Assembly (NCBI GenBank): GCA_031547595.1
Contig: JAVBRU010000037.1
Location: 25,297-89,296, forward strand
Source: JAVBRU01 sp031547595
GTDB lineage: Bacteria > Bacillota > Clostridia > Christensenellales > Aristaeellaceae
Direction of reading: 5' to 3'
DNA: 64,000 bases
Below, piece by piece: positions 17,294 to 25,733 of this stretch; within the stretch, counting starts at the first letter, position 1; every line of letters starts with the position of its first letter. The notes below the pieces were generated by a model, which was given only the letters and a program-made list of their open reading frames with translations, had not been told where the DNA came from and made no database searches. A program made the translations under genes and the position numbers.

Positions 17294-18301
17294 ATGAATA
17301 AGATCGATCAAGCCATAGACAGCATTGTGCGCAAAACCATGAATATGGATCTGACGTGGGATTGGCCGGGCGGCGTTGCGTATTATGGCGTCGCCAAGGC
17401 ATACGAGAAAACCGGAAACGAAGAATACCTCCTACTGCTGCAAAACCGCATAGACGAGTTGATTGCGGTGGGGCTGCCGCCCGTGTGGACGGTGAACGCC
17501 TGCGCGATGGGGCACTGCCTGATCACGCTGTATAACGCCACAAAAGACGAAAAATACTGGCAAATCGTGCTCTCCAAGCTCGACTACCTGCAGCACAGCG
17601 CACTGCGCTTTGGCGACAACGTGCTGCAGCACACCGTATCCGCCAAGAACGACTTCCCAGAGCAGGCGTGGGCAGACACGCTGTTCATGGCTGCGTATTT
17701 TATGCTGCGCGTGGGCGTGCAGTTGGACGACCGCGCCCTCATCACCGATGCGCTCAGCCAGTGGCACTGGCATATCAGGTATTTGCAAAACCCCGAAACG
17801 GCCCTGTGGTATCATGGCTATAACAACATCAACAAAGACCATATGTCCGGCTTTTATTGGGCGCGGGCAAACGCGTGGGCGGCGTACACGATGTCGCGGG
17901 TCAAGCCCTCGGTGTTCGATTGGTATCTGTACCCCGCCGCGATGGACGTGGAATGCTCGCTGCGCGATCAACTGGCGGCGATTAAAACCCTGCAAACAGA
18001 AAACGGGCTGTGGCACACAGTGCTGAATGACGACGAGAGCTATGAGGAAGTGTCCGCCTCCTGCGGCATTGCGGCCGCGATGGTGGAGGGACGAAACCCT
18101 TTACATAAAAAGTATATCAGCAAAGCGCTGGAAGGCGTGCTGAACAATATTTCTGCGGATGGGCGGGTGCTGAACGTATCCGGCGGCACCGCCGTGATGC
18201 GCGATCTGGATGGCTACCGAAGCATCCCCAAACAGTGGATTCAAGGCTGGGGGCAAGGGCTGGCGCTGGTCTTCCTTGCAAATACCAGGGAAGGTGTGTA
18301 A
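17294..18301 (+). CDS. GH105 unsaturated rhamnogalacturonyl hydrolase
   Basis: 335-aa protein with the (alpha/alpha)6-barrel of families GH88/GH105, similar to YteR/YesR. These enzymes remove the 4,5-unsaturated galacturonic acid that lyases leave at the non-reducing end of rhamnogalacturonan oligomers. The catalytic aspartate is Asp128 in EQAWADTLFMA; other markers are WYHGYNN and FYWARANAWAAY (about residues 185-208) and the final GWGQGLALVFLA. The start is ATG 17294 behind CGGAGGA. No signal peptide, so it acts inside the cell on imported oligomers. It directly precedes the GH112 gene, which would take the next product. Confidence 0.92.
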   Translation: MNKIDQAIDSIVRKTMNMDLTWDWPGGVAYYGVAKAYEKTGNEEYLLLLQNRIDELIAVGLPPVWTVNACAMGHCLITLYNATKDEKYWQIVLSKLDYLQHSALRFGDNVLQHTVSAKNDFPEQAWADTLFMAAYFMLRVGVQLDDRALITDALSQWHWHIRYLQNPETALWYHGYNNINKDHMSGFYWARANAWAAYTMSRVKPSVFDWYLYPAAMDVECSLRDQLAAIKTLQTENGLWHTVLNDDESYEEVSASCGIAAAMVEGRNPLHKKYISKALEGVLNNISADGRVLNVSGGTAVMRDLDGYRSIPKQWIQGWGQGLALVFLANTREGV

Positions 18302-18306
18302 TAACC

Positions 18307-20436
18307 ATGGCAAAGCAAAAAGGGGGCTTTACCCTGCCCGGCGAGGCAGGTTATGAGGCGCTCACGCTTGAGCTTGCGCAAAAATGGGGCGCGGATGTGA
18401 TTCGCGATAGCGACGGCACGGCGCTTTCATCCGAAATATTGGCTGCGGGCTATGATATTTATTCCACGCTGTGCGTCATTCGGGAGCATAATGCCTTTGC
18501 GGTGTCGCACCCCCATTGCCGCCAGCAAACGGTGCTGTGCACTGCGCCGCGGGTGCAGTCCGGCGAGGCGCTGGCGATCGATTTGATGACGGATTTTTTT
18601 GATCAGCAGTTTGAACTGAACGACTGCGAAGAATCCCGGGCGTACTGGCAGGTGGTTGATTTGACCAGCAACCAGCCCCTGAACACCTGGCACTATGCGG
18701 ATGGCATGGTGCACGTGCAGGGTGCACAGTGGCACCGGTATGCGGTGTATTTTTTCGCCTACCGCATCTGGGAAGAAATATCGATGTACAACCACACCAC
18801 CAACCATTGGACAAAAGAGCATTTGATGCAGATTGACCCCGTTGAGCCGGACACCATGGATTATCTGACCGGCTGGATGGAGGCTTGGTGCCGGCAGCAT
18901 CCGCAAACCAGCGTGGTGCGCTTCACATCGCTATTCTATAATTTTGCCTGGATCTGGGGCGCATCGGAGCGCAACCGGCATCTGTTCACCGATTGGTCGA
19001 GCTATGATTTCACCGTCAGCCCCCGCGCACTGCGCCAGTTCGAGGCGCGATATGGCTACCCGATGACGCTGAGCGACTTTGCCAACAAGGGGCTTCGCCG
19101 CCCCGGCCACACTGTGCCGGACGCGAAGAAGCGCGATTGGATGGCGTTTATCAATGACCTCGTGATCCGCGAGGCCAGGAAGCTGGTGGATATCACCCAC
19201 CGCTACGGCAAAAAAGCCTATGTGTTTTATGATGATAGCTGGATCGGGCTGGAGCCCAGCGGCAAGCGTTTCCCGGAGTTTGGCTTTGACGGGCTGATCA
19301 AATGTGTGTTTTCGGGCTTTGAGGTGCGGCTGTGCGCCAATGCGCTGTGCGATACGCACGAGATTCGCCTGCACCCGTATCTTTTCCCCGTGGGCCTTGG
19401 CGGATTGCCCACCTTCAAAAAGGGCGGCGACCCTACCCGCGACGCCCGGCAATATTGGATGCATGTGCGCCGCGCGCTACTTCGCCAGCCTGTGGACCGG
19501 ATTGGCCTGGGCGGCTATTTGCACTTGACGGAGGGCTTCCCGGATTTTGTGGATTGCATCGCGGAGATTGCGGAGGAGTTTCGCATCCTGCGCGATCTTC
19601 ACCAAGACGGTGCTCCGCAATCCCTCCGCCCCAGGGTGGGCATCCTGACGGCGTATGGGGCGCTTCGCGCGTGGACATTGTCTGGGCACTTCCACGAAAC
19701 CGATGCGCACGATCTGATCCACGTGCTGGAAAGCCTGTCCGGCCTGGCGTTCGATGTGTCGTTCGTCAGCTTTGAAGACATTGCACAGGGCGTGCCGGAG
19801 GGCATCGATGTGCTGATCATCGCCGGGCAAGCGGGCACGGCGTGGAGCGGCGGCGGTTGCTGGCGCGAGGACAGGGCGGTGGAGGCCGTGACGGCATTTG
19901 CCCATCAGGGCGGCGCTGTGATTGGCATCGGCGAGCCGTCCGCGTTGGCGGGCTATGATACATACCTGCGACTCAGCCACATCCTGGGTGTGGATATAGA
20001 TGATGGCCGGTATCATTGCCACGGAAAATGGCAATTTGATGTAGCGGAAAACGAACTGATCCCGCAGGGGACGGCGATCCCCGTGCGCAAGGATGTGCGC
20101 CTGGCGGATTGCAGTGCGCAGGTGCTTTATGCGGCGGATGGCGTGCCGCTGCTGGTGGAGAATGCGGTTGGCAAGGGCAAGGGCATCTATCTTTCTTCTT
20201 ACCGGTATAGTGAGGCGAATACGCGCCTGTTGCAAAACCTTATTTTGCATGCGGCCCATGTGCCGCTGCTGCCGCGGTATGTGCCCTCCAATCCGTTGAC
20301 GGAATGCGCGTGGTTTGCGCAGCAAAAAAAGCTGGCAGTGATCAACAATGCCAGCACAGCGCAGCACACCCGGATTGAAACAGAAGAGGGCCCGCTGGAT
20401 ATTGCGCTGCCGCCCTATGCGCTTGTGATTTTGTAG
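18307..20436 (+). CDS. GH112 phosphorylase, probably D-galactosyl-1,4-L-rhamnose phosphorylase
   Basis: 709 aa and full length for family GH112, which phosphorolyses beta-galactosides to galactose 1-phosphate and a free sugar. Family hallmarks are GGFTLPGEAGYE (residues 6-17), RIWEEISMYNHTTNHW (153-168), VVRFTSLFYNFAWIWG (203-218), the catalytic aspartate region YVFYDDSWIGLEP (Asp309/310) and LHPYLFPVGLGGLPTFK. GH112 has specificities for lacto-N-biose/galacto-N-biose or galactosyl-1,4-L-rhamnose. The GH105 gene five bases upstream and the rhamnose mutarotase gene 200 bases downstream point to the galactosyl-rhamnose type (EC 2.4.1.247). The start is ATG 18307; the ribosome site GGGAAGGTG lies in the end of the GH105 gene. 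Family is certain, specificity inferred. Confidence 0.93.
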   Translation: MAKQKGGFTLPGEAGYEALTLELAQKWGADVIRDSDGTALSSEILAAGYDIYSTLCVIREHNAFAVSHPHCRQQTVLCTAPRVQSGEALAIDLMTDFFDQQFELNDCEESRAYWQVVDLTSNQPLNTWHYADGMVHVQGAQWHRYAVYFFAYRIWEEISMYNHTTNHWTKEHLMQIDPVEPDTMDYLTGWMEAWCRQHPQTSVVRFTSLFYNFAWIWGASERNRHLFTDWSSYDFTVSPRALRQFEARYGYPMTLSDFANKGLRRPGHTVPDAKKRDWMAFINDLVIREARKLVDITHRYGKKAYVFYDDSWIGLEPSGKRFPEFGFDGLIKCVFSGFEVRLCANALCDTHEIRLHPYLFPVGLGGLPTFKKGGDPTRDARQYWMHVRRALLRQPVDRIGLGGYLHLTEGFPDFVDCIAEIAEEFRILRDLHQDGAPQSLRPRVGILTAYGALRAWTLSGHFHETDAHDLIHVLESLSGLAFDVSFVSFEDIAQGVPEGIDVLIIAGQAGTAWSGGGCWREDRAVEAVTAFAHQGGAVIGIGEPSALAGYDTYLRLSHILGVDIDDGRYHCHGKWQFDVAENELIPQGTAIPVRKDVRLADCSAQVLYAADGVPLLVENAVGKGKGIYLSSYRYSEANTRLLQNLILHAAHVPLLPRYVPSNPLTECAWFAQQKKLAVINNASTAQHTRIETEEGPLDIALPPYALVIL

Positions 20437-20440
20437 ACAA

Positions 20441-20479
20441 AAATGCCGCACCGAAGTGTTTTTCGATGCGGCATTTCTT
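20441..20479 (+). terminator. Rho-independent terminator of the importer 1-GH105-GH112 operon
   Basis: AAATGCCGCA (20441-20450) pairs with TGCGGCATTT (20467-20476), with a further CGAA/TTCG inner pairing, followed by TTTCTT. It begins five bases after the GH112 stop codon. Confidence 0.85.
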
Positions 20480-20640
20480 AGAGCAATTTCATCAACCGTA
20501 GAGGGCATCTTTGCGGATCTTTTGTCGCCTCGCGTTGCTTCGTACGTTTAGCGTAGCGCTGCTACGCTGCACTTCCTCAGCTTAGCGAGGCAGCAAAATC
20601 TCTCGCAAATCCACCCGCTACGTTTTCGAAATTTTCTCTA
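20479..20640 (+). repeat. Repeat family A, copy 2 (162 bp)
   Basis: TAGAGCAA at 20479 to TTTCTCTA at 20640. Its last three bases, CTA, are the TAG stop codon of the rhamnose mutarotase gene on the minus strand. It joins directly to the end of the GH112 terminator. Confidence 0.85.
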
Positions 20641-20955
20641 GTCCAAACGAAACACCACTTCCAACTTTGGCTGTGCGCCCGTTTCCCTGTCCATCTCAAG
20701 CTCCAGAATGTCTTTCATGGAGTCATTCCATCTGTCCACCACGGCGCTGCCCGCCTGCACGCCCTCGGCATACGCGATGCCCTTTTCGCACTCGTAATAG
20801 CCAAACAGCTCGTCGCCTGTGCAAAAGATCGTGTAGTTGCAGATGCCCGCTGCCTTCAAAAGTGCCACCATTTCGGGCCAGATTTCATCATGCCGCTTGA
20901 TATATTCCGCTTTGCAATGGGGCTTGATGCGCCCCTTCCATGCCATACGCTCCAT
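20638..20955 (-). CDS. rhaM: L-rhamnose mutarotase
   Basis: 105 aa, the usual RhaM length, catalysing interconversion of the alpha and beta anomers of L-rhamnose in the cytosol. The motif IKRHDEIWPEM holds His22, the known proton donor position in the E. coli enzyme; NYTIFCTGDELFGYYE follows, and the WND segment is present. The start is ATG 20955 behind AGGAGTGA. A longer in-frame start at 21021 has no ribosome site. It lies downstream of the GRE activase on the same strand and may belong to that operon, but a palindromic repeat separates them and another repeat supplies its stop codon. It serves rhamnose released by the convergent GH112 gene. Confidence 0.9.
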   Translation of the reverse strand: MERMAWKGRIKPHCKAEYIKRHDEIWPEMVALLKAAGICNYTIFCTGDELFGYYECEKGIAYAEGVQAGSAVVDRWNDSMKDILELEMDRETGAQPKLEVVFRLD

Positions 20956-21025
20956 CCCGGTCACTCCTAATCCTTGATTATTAAGGAAATGATACCCCCA
21001 ACGCAGCGGAAAGTAAAGCACAAAC

Positions 21026-21187
21026 TAGAGCAATTTCATCAACCGTAGCGGGCATCTTTGTGGATCTTTTGCCGCCTCGCGTTGCTTCATACGTTTAGCG
21101 TAGCGCTGCTACGCTGCACTTCCTCAGCTTAGCGAGGCGGCAAAATCTCTCGCAAATCTACCCGCTACGTTTTCGAAATTTGCTCTA
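21026..21187 (+). repeat. Repeat family A, copy 3 (162 bp)
   Basis: TAGAGCAA at 21026 to TTGCTCTA at 21187, same orientation as copies 1 and 2. It lies between rhaM and the GRE activase gene; its right end is eight bases from the activase stop codon. With copy 2 it frames rhaM on both sides. Confidence 0.85.
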
Positions 21188-21194
21188 GCATACT

Positions 21195-22040
21195 TCATAA
21201 CACAGTCACCTGAATGCCGCGGCGCTCAAAAGGCTCTGTGGTGGCCAGGGGCGGCTGATGCACATCAAACTCCGGCCGGTACTGCATGCCGGCCATTTCG
21301 TATTTTGCGCCCGCCGTCTGGTGGTAGGGAAGCAGTTCCACCCGTATCAGCTTCTTCGCTCCGGCAATGAAAGCCGCCGTGGCATCGAGGTTTTCCGGGC
21401 TGTCGTTGACGCCCGGGATCAGGGGAATGCGGATGATAAAGGGCGTGCTACCTTGGCACAGCAGGGCGGCGTGACGCAAAATACCGGCGTTATCAACGCC
21501 GGTATAATGCCGGTGCTTTTGCGCGTCCATCAGCTTGATATCCATCATAATGAGGGACGCTTTTCCCATGGCGGACTCAAATACGCTATCCGGCACATAG
21601 CCGGAAGTCTCTATAGCAATGTGCACGCCGGGCATTAGATCGATCACATCGGCCACAAAAGGCCACTGCAGCAGCGGCTCGCCGCCGGAAAACGTGATGC
21701 CGCCGCCCGTTTGCAGCAGTAGCGGCGCATCCTTCATCAGCCGCGCCGCCAGCGCGGTAGCCGTATATGTTTGGCCGCAGATGCGGCGAAGGCCGAGGCG
21801 GCAGGCGGGGATACACGCGCCGCACGCGGTGCAACTTTCGTGCGGGCATACTTTTTTGCATGCACCGCAGTGGGTGCACGCACCGGGGCTGGTCATTAGC
21901 TGAGGCTCCGGCGACAGCCCCTCGGGGTTATGGCACCACTGGCAGCGCAAGGGACAGCCCTTGAGGAACACTGTGGTGCGGATGCCCGGGCCGTCAAATA
22001 CGGCAAATTCTTTGATGTCAAATACTACGCCGCTGCTCAT
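21195..22040 (-). CDS. Glycyl-radical enzyme activating protein (radical SAM)
   Basis: 281-aa AdoMet radical enzyme that installs the glycyl radical on its partner. The radical SAM cluster motif is CPLRCQWC (about residues 27-34), preceded by FDGPGIRTTVFLKG. A ferredoxin-like insert with two Cys-rich motifs (CTHCGACKKVC and CTACGACIPAC) follows, as in non-PFL activases, and then GGGITFSGGEPLLQ. The start is ATG 22040, five bases after the stop of the GRE gene; the upstream ribosome site is weak, so translational coupling is likely. It surely activates the adjacent GRE. Confidence 0.92.
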   Translation of the reverse strand: MSSGVVFDIKEFAVFDGPGIRTTVFLKGCPLRCQWCHNPEGLSPEPQLMTSPGACTHCGACKKVCPHESCTACGACIPACRLGLRRICGQTYTATALAARLMKDAPLLLQTGGGITFSGGEPLLQWPFVADVIDLMPGVHIAIETSGYVPDSVFESAMGKASLIMMDIKLMDAQKHRHYTGVDNAGILRHAALLCQGSTPFIIRIPLIPGVNDSPENLDATAAFIAGAKKLIRVELLPYHQTAGAKYEMAGMQYRPEFDVHQPPLATTEPFERRGIQVTVL

Positions 22041-22045
22041 GGCGC

Positions 22046-24064
22046 TTACAGTGTCAGCGCCACGCGGCTGATGATATGGTCCTGATAGCAGGCGTCCAGC
22101 TCCACAAAGTAGCCGCTCCAGCCCCATACGCGCACGATGAGGTTGCGGTATTTTTCGGGGTGCCGCTGCGCGTCCAGCAGTTGCTCCCGGCTGACGGTGT
22201 TCAGCTGCAGTTGATGGCCGCCCAGCTGCACAAACAGGCGCACGAGCTGCGCTACCTTCTCGATGGATTCGCCGCTTCGAAACACCGTGTCGGAAAATTC
22301 GATCGTCAAAGGCCCGCCGTTGATCACCGTTTTCAGGTTGGGCTTGGTGAAGGATTTGATCAGCGACAAGGGGCCGTTCAGCTTGATGTTCAGCGAGGGC
22401 GCGTAATTCGCAGGCAGCGGCACGCTTTGTTCCCGGCCGTCGGCCGTTGCGCCCAGCTGATTGGCGTGCCAGATGTAATACATGGCAGAGCCTGTGCCTG
22501 CCCGGTATATGCCACCGCGCTCGTTTTTGATGCCCTCCACCGCATGGGCGAAGATATCCAGCAACTGCACAGCATAACCATCGGCGGCGTTATCGTCATT
22601 GCCCATCTTGGGGGACTGGTATTTGAGCAGGTGGCGAAGCGCATCGTGGCCCTCGAAGTTATCCTCCAGGGCCTGAATGATTTGCGGCAGAGTATAGCCG
22701 TGGTTGTTCACGGCGCTTTCTACAGCGGCCAGCATATCCGCCGCCGGGGCCAGCCCGGTGCCATGCAAGCCGTAATTGTTGTACACGCAGCCGAGCGAAA
22801 TATCCCGCGCTTGCTCCACACACCCATCGAAAAACAACGAAAGATAGGGCGAGGGGATCACATAAAGATTCTGCACGGCAGCGGCGGTCTGCCGCACACT
22901 GGCAAAAACCCGCGCCTGGATGTCGGCCAGTATATCGGCCATCGTGCTGCCGGGCTTTGCGCTGCGCAGCACGGCATCGGTGAGGTTGGCAAAGGGCATC
23001 GCGCCAATGTTGGGAATATCCATGCCCTTGCCGGGAATGATAAACTCCCAGCAGGCTGCCATGGCGTAATCGCGGGCATCGGCCTCCTGATAGCCCAGGC
23101 GCATGAGGCCGGGGATGGCCACATCGTCGTTCTCGTATTGCGGAAAGCCAAGGCCCAGCTTGGTCAATTGCGTGCCGAGTTCATATACAGACAGGGGAGT
23201 ATTCTGGCTGACGCGCAGGTTGATCTTCGGGTCGATCAAGCACAGCTCCGCACTGGCGTGCAGACACATTTCGGATAACAGGTTGTAGCCGTCTTTGTCG
23301 TCTTTTGTGATGCCGCCCAGCACCATGCTCTGGCCGTTATCGCCCTGCTGCATGCCGGGGTACAGATCGCTGTCGCGGTTGCAGGCAAGGAAAAAGGCTT
23401 CCAGAAGCTCAAACGCTTCGTTCTTCGTCAGCGCACCGCTGTCTAAATCCTGCTGCAAATAGGGCATCATGTACTGGTCGAAGCGCCCGAGGGTGTTGTG
23501 GTAATCGCCCTCGCACCACATCGCAAAGTGCAAAATGCGCAGCGATTGCAGCGCCTCGCGGAAACTGCGTGCGCCGTATGCGGGCACGCGCTCCAGCACG
23601 TTTGCCAGCACCTCGTCATCAAGCTCCCGCGCCAGCTTGGCATAGCGCGCGGTCAGGCCAAGCACGGCATCAATGCTCTTTTGCATGCAGGCGTGGTATT
23701 CGCCCGCGCCCAGCTTTTCGCGGTAGGCCAACAGGCCGTCCCGAATGACACTTTCATAGCCGGGGGACAGATTGCACACATTGCCGTTTTCGTGGATGTA
23801 ATGGCCCGCTTTGATCTTCGCCCATTCTTCATCGCTGTAGATGGGCGGCAGATTCTTGACTGTGCGGGTGAAGGCGATGATCTCGCCCTCCATCAGGCAC
23901 GGCGTCTCGCTGACAAGCGCCAGCGCAAGGCGCGCCGTTGTACGCTGCGCATCGGTCATGCCCTGCTGACGGTACGGCGCGGGATCGGGGCAGTCTGCCC
24001 GCCGGAAGGCGTGATGCTGCTTTTGCCATTGGGCTGCTTTGAGGGCGATGATACGCTCCGTCAT
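22046..24064 (-). CDS. Glycyl-radical enzyme, dehydratase/lyase type (GRE 1)
   Basis: 672 aa of the pyruvate formate-lyase superfamily, shorter than the usual 760-850. The thiyl-radical site is Cys338 followed by Glu340 in AACWEF; the C-x-E pair is typical of dehydratase- and lyase-type members (glycerol/propanediol dehydratase, CutC) and not of PFL, which has Cys-Cys. The glycyl loop is RVWGWSGYFVEL with Gly648, where most relatives have RVAGYS or RVSGY. The start is ATG 24064 behind AAAAAAGGAGA. It lies 16 bases after the GH51 gene and is followed by its activase. No microcompartment or aldehyde dehydrogenase genes are nearby. The substrate is unknown; the operon suggests something derived from arabinose or rhamnose. 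Confidence 0.88.
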   Translation of the reverse strand: MTERIIALKAAQWQKQHHAFRRADCPDPAPYRQQGMTDAQRTTARLALALVSETPCLMEGEIIAFTRTVKNLPPIYSDEEWAKIKAGHYIHENGNVCNLSPGYESVIRDGLLAYREKLGAGEYHACMQKSIDAVLGLTARYAKLARELDDEVLANVLERVPAYGARSFREALQSLRILHFAMWCEGDYHNTLGRFDQYMMPYLQQDLDSGALTKNEAFELLEAFFLACNRDSDLYPGMQQGDNGQSMVLGGITKDDKDGYNLLSEMCLHASAELCLIDPKINLRVSQNTPLSVYELGTQLTKLGLGFPQYENDDVAIPGLMRLGYQEADARDYAMAACWEFIIPGKGMDIPNIGAMPFANLTDAVLRSAKPGSTMADILADIQARVFASVRQTAAAVQNLYVIPSPYLSLFFDGCVEQARDISLGCVYNNYGLHGTGLAPAADMLAAVESAVNNHGYTLPQIIQALEDNFEGHDALRHLLKYQSPKMGNDDNAADGYAVQLLDIFAHAVEGIKNERGGIYRAGTGSAMYYIWHANQLGATADGREQSVPLPANYAPSLNIKLNGPLSLIKSFTKPNLKTVINGGPLTIEFSDTVFRSGESIEKVAQLVRLFVQLGGHQLQLNTVSREQLLDAQRHPEKYRNLIVRVWGWSGYFVELDACYQDHIISRVALTL

Positions 24065-24080
24065 GGTGATTCTCCTTTTT

Positions 24081-25583
24081 TCAGGCCAGGCGCAGGGTGA
24101 TGCTGACAACAGCGGCGGCGGGCACATGCACGCTGTCGCCGTCCCGCAGTGTGATGGCATTGCAAACAGGTGCAATGGCGGTGGGGTTGTCGAAGGTATT
24201 GACGGTGGCGGGGTCGGCGGCGCACAGGACGCGCATTTCGCCCGTGCCCTGCACCTGGCCCTGTAGCCCCTTGAGGGATACATCCTTGCTTTCAGTGAGG
24301 CTGAGGTTGGCCAGGGTCAGGGTCATTACGCCATCCTTCACAGAGGCCGATGCGGACAGCGATTCCATGGGCGCGGCACCGGCCTTTTCCCGCAGGGCGC
24401 TGTGCACGATGGTGGGCAGTTGTTTGGCATCCTGATGGGTTTTGAAGAAATCGAACACGAAATAGTTGGGCGTTTCCACAAAATGCTCACCCTCAGTGAG
24501 ATACAGCGAGTGCAGGTTGTTGCACAGCTGGGCGATGTTCGCCATATCCACCACATCGCAGCGGTTGTTGAAGATATTCAGCGTCAGGGCGCACACCAGC
24601 GCATCGCGCATGTTGCTTTGCTGCTCAAACAGGTTCTTGCCGCCACTGGGGCCGGTGCCCTCTTTGTGCCAGTTGCCCCACTCATCCACGATCAGCTTGA
24701 TTTTACGCTCCGGGTCAAACTCATCCATCGCAGAACGGTGATCGTCGATGATATTGCGCATATAATCCGCGCGGCGAAGCTCGTCATACCAGCCTTCTTC
24801 GGTGAAGTTCAGGTCGTCCTGGCCGGACAGCCAGTTGGTGTAGTAATGGACGCTCATGCCGTAGGTGGGCACTTCCTGCCAGGGACGCTTTTGCCATTCC
24901 TGCATCAGCCGCCGCGTCCACCACACGTCGTGCCCGTTGGCACCGCACATGATGAAGCGCAGGTCTTTCACACCGAGGCTTCGGCAGATGGTGGTGTATT
25001 TTACGTATTCGCGGGCGCACATTTCGGGCGACATCTGGCCGCCGCCGCCCCAGTTTTCATTGCCAATACCCCAGTAGCGTACGCCAAAGGGCGCGGCATC
25101 GCCGTTTGCTGCGCGTTCGTCCGCAAGGGTTGTCAGCCCCGCAGAAAAGTTGCAATATTCGATCCAATCGCGGATGTGAAGGGGCGTCGTGCCCGTCATA
25201 TTGGCGGCAAAATAAGGCTCTGCCCCCACCATACGCACAAATTCCATAAATTCGTGGGTGCCCACCTGGTTGCTTTCCACGCGGCCGTCGCAATAATACC
25301 ACCAGTTCACCCGGCGGGGACGGTTCGCTTTGGGACCAATGCCATCGCGCCAGTTATAAATCTCGGCAAAGCAGCCGCCCGGCCAGCGCACCACCGGCGG
25401 GTTGATTTTTTTGAAGCTATCCACCAGGGATTTGCGAAACCCCCGGATATTTTCCACTTTGCTGTCCTCGCCCACATACAGCCCGTCATATATCACGCCG
25501 CCGATATGCTCGGCAAAATGACCATAAATATTGCGGTTGATAATGCCCCTGGAATGGCCAAAATCGATGGATACGCAGTCCAC
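24081..25583 (-). CDS. GH51 alpha-L-arabinofuranosidase
   Basis: 500-aa cytosolic enzyme that removes alpha-L-arabinofuranose from arabinan and arabinoxylan oligomers by retention. Acid/base Glu176 is in WGIGNENWGGG and nucleophile Glu301 in LIVDEWGNWH; NPPVVRWPGGCFAEIYNW (61-78) is the family's substrate segment. A C-terminal beta-sandwich starts near residue 400. The start is ATG 25583. First gene of the minus-strand operon GH51-GRE-activase(-rhaM). Confidence 0.94.
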   Translation of the reverse strand: MDCVSIDFGHSRGIINRNIYGHFAEHIGGVIYDGLYVGEDSKVENIRGFRKSLVDSFKKINPPVVRWPGGCFAEIYNWRDGIGPKANRPRRVNWWYYCDGRVESNQVGTHEFMEFVRMVGAEPYFAANMTGTTPLHIRDWIEYCNFSAGLTTLADERAANGDAAPFGVRYWGIGNENWGGGGQMSPEMCAREYVKYTTICRSLGVKDLRFIMCGANGHDVWWTRRLMQEWQKRPWQEVPTYGMSVHYYTNWLSGQDDLNFTEEGWYDELRRADYMRNIIDDHRSAMDEFDPERKIKLIVDEWGNWHKEGTGPSGGKNLFEQQSNMRDALVCALTLNIFNNRCDVVDMANIAQLCNNLHSLYLTEGEHFVETPNYFVFDFFKTHQDAKQLPTIVHSALREKAGAAPMESLSASASVKDGVMTLTLANLSLTESKDVSLKGLQGQVQGTGEMRVLCAADPATVNTFDNPTAIAPVCNAITLRDGDSVHVPAAAVVSITLRLA

Positions 25584-25617
25584 GGCAATCCCTCACTCTC
25601 TTTTTGTGCTTAATATC

Positions 25618-25646
25618 ATTATAGAGTTTGTTGGGGCGGGGTTAAA
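25618..25646 (-). promoter_or_regulatory. Possible promoter of the GH51-GRE operon
   Basis: A perfect -10 TATAAT reads 25623-25618 on the minus strand, with a weak -35 TTTAAC 17 bases upstream. It ends about 35 bases before the GH51 start codon. The 110 bases up to the AraC stop (25734) hold nothing else obvious. Confidence 0.45.
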
Positions 25647-25733
25647 GTCAAAAACAATTGCGTAGTGGACAAAAACTGTCCAATAAAGAATTGAGAGAAC
25701 ATGGAATATAATATTTCCGAGATCCCAAAAATC

